A stretch of DNA of 64,000 nt from Nematostella vectensis. Taxonomy: Eukaryota; Cnidaria; Anthozoa; Actiniaria; Edwardsiidae. The notes under the pieces were generated by a model. The model did no database searches and was not told the DNA's origin. It worked only from the letters and a program-made list of their open reading frames with translations. The stretch spans positions 913,001 through 977,000 of the forward strand of contig NC_064042.1 in NCBI RefSeq assembly GCF_932526225.1, given 5' to 3'. The position numbers and the translations under genes are program-made. This document shows positions 51,501 through 60,500 of this stretch, in pieces; position 1 is the stretch's first letter; every line of letters starts with the position of its first letter.

Positions 51501-54500
51501 TGTGGCGTTCTCGGTGTGTGGCATATAGTGCGATGTGTGGCGTTCTCCGTGTGTGGCATATAGTGAGATGTGTGGCGTTCTCCGTGTGTGGCATATAGTG
51601 AGATGTGTGGCGTTCTCCGTGTGTGGCATATAATGCGATGTGTGGTGTTCTCCGTGTGTGGCATATAGTGAGATGTGTGGCGTTCTCCGTGTGTGGCATA
51701 TAGTGCGATGTGTGCCGTTCTCCGTGTGTGGCATATATTGCGATGTGTGGCGTTCTCCGTGTGTGGCATATAGTGAGATGTGTTGCGCTCTCGGTGTGTG
51801 GGATATAGTGAGATGTGTGGCGCTCTCGGTGTGTAGTATATAGTGCGATGTGTGGCGTTCTCCGTGTGTGGCATATATTGCGATGTGTGGCGCTCTCAGT
51901 GTGGCATATAATGCGATGTGTGGCGTTCTCCGTGTGTGGCATATAGTGAGATGTGTGGTGTTCTCCGTGTGTGGCATATAGTGCGATGTGTGGCGTTCTC
52001 GGTGTGTGGCATATAGTGCGATGTGTGGCGTTCTCCGTGTGTGGCATATATTGCGATGTGTGGCGCTCTCCGTGTGTGGCATATAGTGAGATGTGTGGCG
52101 TTCTCCGTGTGTGGCATATAGTGAGATGTGTGGCGTTCTCCGTGTGTGGCATATAGTGCGATGTGTGGCGTTCTCCGTGTGTGGCATATAGTGCGATGTG
52201 TGGCGTTCTCCGTGTGTGGCATATAGTGAGATGTGTGGCGTTCTCCGTGTGTGGCATATATTGCGATGTGTGGCGTTCTCCGTGTGTGGCATATATTGCG
52301 ATGTGTGGCGTTCTCCGTGTGTGGCATATATTGCGATGTGTGGCGCTCTCCGTGTGTGGCATATAGTGAGATGTGTGGCGTTCTCCGTGTGTGGCATATA
52401 GTGCGATGTGTGGCGTTCTCCGTGTGTGGCATATAGTGCGATGTGTGGTGTTCTCCGTGTGTGGCATATAGTGAGATGTGTGGCGTTCTCCGTGTGTGGC
52501 ATATATTGCGATGTGTGGCGTTCTCCGTGTGTGGCATATAGTGCGATGTGTGGCGTTCTCCGTGTGTGGCATATATTGCGATGTGTGGCGTTCTCCGTGT
52601 GTGGCATATAGTGCGATGTGTGGCGTTCTCCGTGTGTGGCATATAGTGAGATGTGTGGCGTTCTCCGTGTGTGGCATATATTGCGATGTGTGGCGTTCTC
52701 CGTGTGTGGCATATAGTGCGATGTGTGGCGTTCTCCGTGTGTGGCATATAGTGAGATGTGTGGCGTTCTCCGTGTGTGGCATATATTGCGATGTGTGGTG
52801 TTCTCCGTGTGTGGCATATAGTGCGATGTGTGGCGTTCTCGGTGTGTGGCATATAGTGCGATGTGTGGCGTTCTCCGTGTGTGGCATATAGTGAGATGTG
52901 TGGCGTTCTCCGTGTGTGGCATATAGTGCGATGTGTGGCGCTCTTCGTGTGTGGCATATATTGCGATGTGTGGCGTTCTCCGTGTGTGGCATATAATGCG
53001 ATGTGTGCCGTTCTCCGTGTGTGGCATATATTGCGATGTGTGGCGTTCTCCGTGTGTGGCATATAGTGAGATGTGTTGCGCTCTCGGTGTGTGGGATATA
53101 GTGCGATGTGTTGCGCTCTCGGTGTGTGGGATATAGTGAGATGTGTGGCGCTCTCGGTGTGTAGTATATAGTGAGATGTGTGGCGTTCTCCGTGTGTGGC
53201 ATATATTGCGATGTGTGGCGCTCTCAGTGTGGCATATAATGCGATGTGTGGCGCTCTCAGTGTGGCATATAGTGAGATGTGTGGTGTTCTCCGTGTGTGG
53301 CATATAGTGCGATGTGTGGCGTTCTCCGTGTGTGGCACATAGTGCGATGTGTGGCGTTCTCCGTGTGTGGCATATAGTGCGATGTGTGGTGTTCTCCGTG
53401 TGTGGCATATAGTGAGATGTGTGGCGTTCTCCGTGTGTGGCATATAGTGAGATGTGTGGTGTTCTCCGTGTGTGTCATATAGTGCGATGTGTGGCGTTCT
53501 CCGTGTGTGGCATATAGTGCGATGTGTGGCGTTCTCCGTGTGTGGCATATAGTGCGATGTGTGGCGTTCTCCGTGTGTGGCATATAGTGAGATGTGTGGT
53601 GTTCTCCGTGTGTGGCATATAGTGCGATGTGTGGCGTTCTCGGTGTGTGGCATATATTGCGATGTGTGGTGTTCTCCGTGTGTGGCATATAGTGAGATGT
53701 GTGGCGTTCTCCGTGTGTGGCATATAGTGCGATGTGTGGCGTTCTCCGTGTGTGGCATATAGTGCGATGTGTGGCGTTCTCCGTGTGTGGCATATAGTGC
53801 GATGTGTGGCGTTCTCGGTGTGTGGCATATAGTGCGATGTGTGGCGTTCTCGGTGTGTGGCATATAGTGCGATGTGTGGCGTTCTCCGTGTGTGGCATAT
53901 AGTGCGATGTGTGGCGTTCTCGGTGTGTGGCATATAGTGAGATGTGTTGCGCTCTAGGTGCGTAGTATATAGTGCAGTTTAGCTCACGTGGTCATCATGT
54001 CATCCATTTCTTCAGTAGTTTCCAAGCTGTCTGCGACCGGTACATCAGCAGGCTTGGTGTTAGGCCTAAGAAGATGGGTTATCACGCATAAGTCCATGCA
54101 TTAATTTGCTAAGTACAGCTCTATCTATGCATTTCTTCGTCAATAAGTTTGGTTATTAAAAACATGCAGTATAAACATTTCTGCTTGGCCAGCATCATTT
54201 GTAGCTGATCTCTTGAGTCTTAAGACAGACATAGTTTAAAAATATGAGGAATCTTCAACAGTTTTCCATTTCTGTGACATGTGTCATCATGATATCCAAT
54301 GACGCCGATAAACTTTTACAGTATTTGAGTAAAGGAATGGCTCAGGGTTCTTAGAAAATCGCTCCGTAGAAATACCTTTTGCGCCTAATTCATCCCAAAT
54401 TGCCCCCTATACGAAGTGCAATAAAGTCCTCACGTGTGGCAATGAATGATTTCACCATATCTTTTAAGGCTGTTTTTTAGAAAGGATTTTTCTCCAAGAC

Positions 54501-57500
54501 AGCAATACAAACTCTCTTGTGAAATCGCTCTTTTTGGTCCGAAAGAGCCCAGTCTCTCACGGCATTTCTCAAACTTTGAATTGGCTTATTTCAACACCTG
54601 TTCTTTAACCATTTGCAGAGGAGATAGAAGTGAAAAAAAGACGTTCTAGAAGTACCCTTCGCTCCGACGAGTTCGCTCCGACGGGTCACGGGAAACTACT
54701 CTGTTTTCACAGAGGAGTTAACAAACTAATTCAACATTGTGTTGGTTTAATTTTCCTCGGTCAACATTGTGTTGGTTTAACTTCCCTCTGTCAACATTGT
54801 GTTGGTTTAACTTCCCTCGGTCAACATTGTGTTGGTTTAACTTCCCTCGGTCAACATTGTGTTGGTTTAACTTCCCTCGGTCAACATTGTGTTGGTTTAA
54901 CTTCCCTCGGTCAACATTGTGTTGGTTTAACTTCCCTCGGTCAACATTGTGTTGGTTTAACTTCCCTCGGTCAACACTGTGTTGATTTAACTTCCCTCGG
55001 TCAACACTGTGTTGCTTGAACTTCCCTCGGTCAACATTGTGTTGGTTTAACTTCCCTCGACCAACATTGTGTTGGTTTAACTTCCCTCGATCAACATTGT
55101 CTTGGTTTAACTTCCCTCTGTCAACATTGTGTTGGTCCTACTTCCCTCTGTCAACATTGTTTTGGTTTAACTTCCCTCTGTCAACATTGTGTTGGTCTAA
55201 CTTCCCTCTGTCGACATTGTGTTGGTTTAACTTCCCTCTGTCAACATTGTTGTGGGTTAAGGTTCCCTGTTAAACACCACTTTCAGTGACAAGGCTCACT
55301 TATCGCCCAACACGCTAAAAGCCTACAAGTATCGCAGCCTCGTTAAACAAACGACGTCACATACCTCTCTGGTGTGTCGGACTTCAAGGGTTGCTCCTCT
55401 AGCAACGACTCGCTCTCATCGGAATCTGAATTAAGGCAAGTAAGGCAAGTAAGGAGCTCAGTACCAAAAACGATAGCAAGACTTTAATTAAGGGTAGCTT
55501 AGGGATTGTCTCGTGGAAGCGTAAAACTCTACTAATGGACGCACCATGAACTCTACTCATGGACGCACCTTTTGAAATTCAGTCAAACTCTTTTTTGTTT
55601 GCTTCTTCTTTTCCGTTAACGGAAATGTGTAGTTCCAGAAAATATCCATGAACTCTACTCAAGGATATGGATATTTACTGGAACTACACAATCCAGATAA
55701 AGTTTGAATTTTCTAGCCAATTAAGGTTTAATGATTATTTTTATTACATTTATAAATTTCAAGTTCTAAATAACCGCTTTTACTGTTTTTACTGCACGTG
55801 CATCAGGAAATAACGGAAACTTCGAGGTGGTGGTTGATGATTGGTTGGCTGTGATCACGTGACTGACCTTCGTCCCTATCCTCCGTCAAGGTGCTGTCAG
55901 CCCCCCACGATGACGTCAGGCTGTTCGCTGAGGACGCAAGAAAAGACCCGTCTTAACACTACTTGGTAGTGAATAACAAAACACGGATTGTGTACAAATC
56001 CCGCAAGAATAGACCCGTCTTACCACTGCTTGGTAGTGAATAACAAAACACGGATTGTGTACAAATGCCGCAAGAATAGACCCGTCTTACCACTACTTGG
56101 TAGTGAATAACAAAACACGGATTGTGTACAAATGCCGCAAGAATAGACCCGTCTTACCACTACTTGGTAGTGAATAACAAAACACGGATTGTGTACAAAG
56201 GCCGCAAGAAAAGACCCGTCTTAACACTACTTGGTAGTGAATAACAAAACACGGATTGTGTACAAATCCCGCAAGAATAGACCCGTCTTACCACTGCTTG
56301 GTAGTGAATAACAAAACACGGATTGTGTACAAAGGCCGCAAAAAAAGACCCGTCTTAACACTACTTGGTAGTAAAAAAACAAAACACGGATTGTGTACAA
56401 AGGCCACAAGAAAAGACCCGTCTTAACACTACTTGGTAGTAAAAAAACAAAACACGGATTGTGTACAAAGGCCGCAAGAAAAGACCCGTCTTACCACTAC
56501 TTGGTAGTGAATAGCAAAACACGGATTGTGTACAAATGCCGCAAGAATAGACCCGTCTTACCACTACTTGGTAGTGAATAACAAAACACGGATTGTGTAC
56601 AAATGCCGCAAGAATAGACCCGTCTTACCACTACTTGGTAGTGAATAACAAAACACGGATTGTGTACAAAGGCCGCAAGAAAAGACCCGTCTTAACACTG
56701 CTTGGTAGTGAATAACAAAACACGGATTGTGTACAAAGGCCGCAAGAAAAGACCTGTCTTAACACTACTTGGTAGTAAAAAACAAAACACGGATTGTGTA
56801 CAAAGGCCGCAAGAAAAGACCCGTCTTACCACTACTTGGTAGTAAAAAACAAAACACGGATTGTGTACAAAGGCCGCAAGAATAGACCCGTCTTACCACT
56901 GCTTGGTAGTAAAAAAACAAAACACGGATTGTGTACAAAGGCCGCAAGAAAAGACCCGTCTTACCACTACTTGGTAGTAAAAAACAAAACACGGATTGTG
57001 TACAAAGGCCGCAAGAATAGACCCGTCTAACCACTACTTGGTAGTGAATAGCAAAACACAGATTGTGTACGAAGGCCACAAGAAAAGACCCGTCTTACCA
57101 CTACTTGGTAGTAAAAAACAAAACACGGATTGTGTACAAAGGCCGCAAGAAAAGACCCGTCTTACAACTACTTGGTAGTGAATAACAAAACACGGATTGT
57201 GTACAAAGGCCGCAAGAATAGACCCGTCTTACCACTACTTGGTAGTGAATAACAAAACACGGATTGTGTACAAAGGCCGCAAGAAAAGACCCGTCTTAAC
57301 ACTACTTGGTAGTAAAAAAACAAAACACGGATTGTGTACAAAGGCCGCAAGAAAAGACCCGTCTTACCACTACTTGGTAGTAAAAAACAAAACACGGATT
57401 GTGTACAAAGGCCGCAAGAATAGACCCGTCTAACCACTACTTGGTAGTGAATAGCAAAACACAGATTGTGTACGAAGGCCGCAAGAAAAGACCCGTCTTA

Positions 57501-60500
57501 CCACTACTTGGTAGTAAAAAACAAAACACGGATTGTGTACAAAGGCCGCAAGAAAAGACCCGTCTTACAACTACTTGGTAGTGAATAACAAAACACGGAT
57601 TGTGTACAAAGGCCGCAAGAATAGACCCGTCTTACCACTACTTGGTAGTGAATAACAAAACACGGATTGTGTACAAAGGCCGCAAGAAAAGACCCGTCTT
57701 AACACTACTTGGTAGTAAAAAACAAAACACGGATTGTGTACAAAGGCCGCAAGAAAAGACCCGTCTTACCACTACTTGGTAGTAAAAAACAAAACACGGA
57801 TTGTGTACAAAGGCCGCAAGAATAGACCCGTCTTACCACTGCTTGGTAGTAAAAAAACAAAACACGGATTGTGTACAAAGGCCGCAAGAAAAGACCCGTC
57901 TTACCACTACTTGGTAGTAAAAAACAAAACACGGATTGTGTACAAAGGCCGCAAGAATAGACCCGTCTAACCACTACTTGGTAGTGAATAGCAAAACACA
58001 GATTGTGTACGAAGGCCACAAGAAAAGACCCGTCTTACCACTACTTGGTAGTAAAAAACAAAACACGGATTGTGTACAAAGGCCGCAAGAAAAGACCCGT
58101 CTTACAACTACTTGGTAGTGAATAACAAAACACGGATTGTGTACAAAGGCCGCAAGAATAGACCCGTCTTACCACTACTTGGTAGTGAATAACAAAACAC
58201 GGATTGTGTACAAAGGCCGCAAGGAAAGACCCGTCTTAACACTACTTGGTAGTAAAAAAACAAAACACGGATTGTGTACAAAGGCCGCAAGAAAAGACCC
58301 GTCTTACCACTACTTGGTAGTAAAAAACAAAACACGGATTGTGTACAAAGGCCGCAAGAATAGACCCGTCTAACCACTACTTGGTAGTGAATAGCAAAAC
58401 ACAGATTGTGTACGAAGGCCGCAAGAAAAGACCCGTCTTACCACTACTTGGTAGTAAAAAACAAAACACGGATTGTGTACAAAGGCCGCAAGAAAAGACC
58501 CGTCTTACAACTACTTGGTAGTGAATAACAAAACACGGATTGTGTACAAAGGCCGCAAGAATAGACCCGTCTTACCACTACTTGGTAGTGAATAACAAAA
58601 CACGGATTGTGTACAAAGGCCGCAAGAAAAGACCCGTCTTACCACTACTTGGTAGTGAATAACAAAACACGGATTGTGTACATAGGCCGCAAGAAAAGAC
58701 CCGTCTTACCCCTACTTGGTAGTGAATAACAAAACACGGATTGTGTACAAAGGCCACAAGAAAAGACCCGTCTTACCACTACTTGGTAGTGAATAACAAA
58801 ACACGGATTGTGTACAAAGGCCGCAAGAAAAGACCCGTCTTACCCCTACTTGGTAGTGAATAACAGAACACGGATTGTGTACAAAGGCCGCAAGAAAAGA
58901 CCCGTCTTACCACTACTTGGTAGTGAATAACAAAACACGGATTGTGTACAAAGGCCGCAAGAATAGACCCGTCTTACCACTACTTGGTAGTAAAAAACAA
59001 AACACGGATTGTGTACAAAGGCCGCAAGAAAAGACCCGTCTAACCACTACTTGGTAGTGAATAACAAAACACGGATTGTGTACAAAGGCCGCAAGAATAG
59101 ACCCGTCTTAACACTACTTGGTAGTGAATAACAAAACACGGATTGTGAACAAAGGCCGCAAGAAAAGACCCGTCTAACCACTACTTGGTAGTGAATAACA
59201 AAACAAGGATTGTTATCTCATTTACATAGGGATGGATATATCTTTTTAGGTGAAGAACCTTTTCGATCAGCTTTATGCCTAGTTATCAACAAGCCTCCAT
59301 CAATTTTGAAACGTAAATGATAGATTAGTTTACGAATCCCTCTCGCCCCTATTCACTTCTTAAGTACACTATTCACCCCTGAAGTAAACTATTCACTCCT
59401 GAAGTACTCTATTTACTCCTGAAGTACACTATTCACCCCTGAAGTAAACTATTCACTCCTGAAGTACAATTTTAAAACTAGAAAAGTAATTAAATCGCCA
59501 TCTCTTTTTCAAAAAGAAAATAATTTTAAAAAGCACATAAACGCTAGGTAGAAGCATGGAGTTAGAAACCTCCATAGTACAAGGCAATTTTGGCATACCG
59601 TGACGCCATAGTAGACCTAAAGCTCCGGATTCCTGTGGATGACCTCAGGGGAATGGATAGAGACCCCGGTTGACGCCATATCGAAAACCACAGAGAGCTC
59701 CCAAACCACAGGATACCCGAAAGATGCTTACTGATAAAAATAGCTGATACGCACCATTTGCAGCGCGACCAGACTTCATGACGTAGAACGACTCCCCCTT
59801 GTACTTCCACCCCTGCAGTGCCTTGGCCTTGTTGACGCAAGAGCGGATGACAGAGAGAGTGCCTGTCTCCAGTAAGTGGAGTTCCACGGCCCCCGGCACC
59901 GCGGTACGGGACACAAAGAACATGTACTCTAGGCGGTACTCGGTACTTGGCGGGTCTGGAATCAAACACACACTTATAAATACAGAGTTATAGTGATAGC
60001 GGTATAAGTACAACATGTACTCTAGGCGGTACTCGGTACTAGGCGGGTCTACAATCAAACACACACTTATAAATACAGAGTTATAGTGATAGCGGTATAA
60101 GTACAACATGTACTCTAGGCGGTACTCGGTACTTGGCGGGTCTGGAATCAAACACACACTTATAAATACAGTTATAGTGATAGCGGTATAAGTAGAACAT
60201 GTACTCTAGGCGGTACTCGGTACTAGGCGGGTCTACAATCAAACACACACTTATAAATACAGAGTTATAGTGATAGCGGTATAAGTACAACATGTACTCT
60301 AGGCGGTACTCGGTACTTGGCGGGTCTGGAATCAAACACACACTTATAAATACAGTTATAGTGATAGCGGTATAAGTAGAACATGTACTCTAGGCGGTAC
60401 TCGGTACTAGGCGGGTCTACAATCAAACACACACTTATAAATACAGAGTTATAGTGATAGCGGTATAAGTAGAACATGTACTCTAGGCGGTACTCGGTAC

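Noticed and set aside
40871-53863. Very long minus-strand ORFs (up to 1824 codons) of His/Thr/Arg/Tyr-rich 35-residue repeats
   Set aside because: The 35-bp unit lacks stops on the minus strand in all three frames, so every frame is open over long runs and repeats every 105 bp. All frames are equally good, there is no codon bias between them, and the array sits inside an intron of a supported gene.
54630-55273. ORFs with the period QHCVGLTSLG or STLCWFNFPR
   Set aside because: The 30-bp unit keeps any frame open; this is a repeat artefact.
55930-59215. CRISPR-like regular repeats
   Set aside because: No unique spacers between repeats; whole units are repeated with small variation, and the sequence is eukaryotic. 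The same applies to every other array here.
59799-59993. Plus-strand ORF across exon 59755-59955
   Set aside because: Antisense to a coding exon with good splice sites and domain-like sequence.
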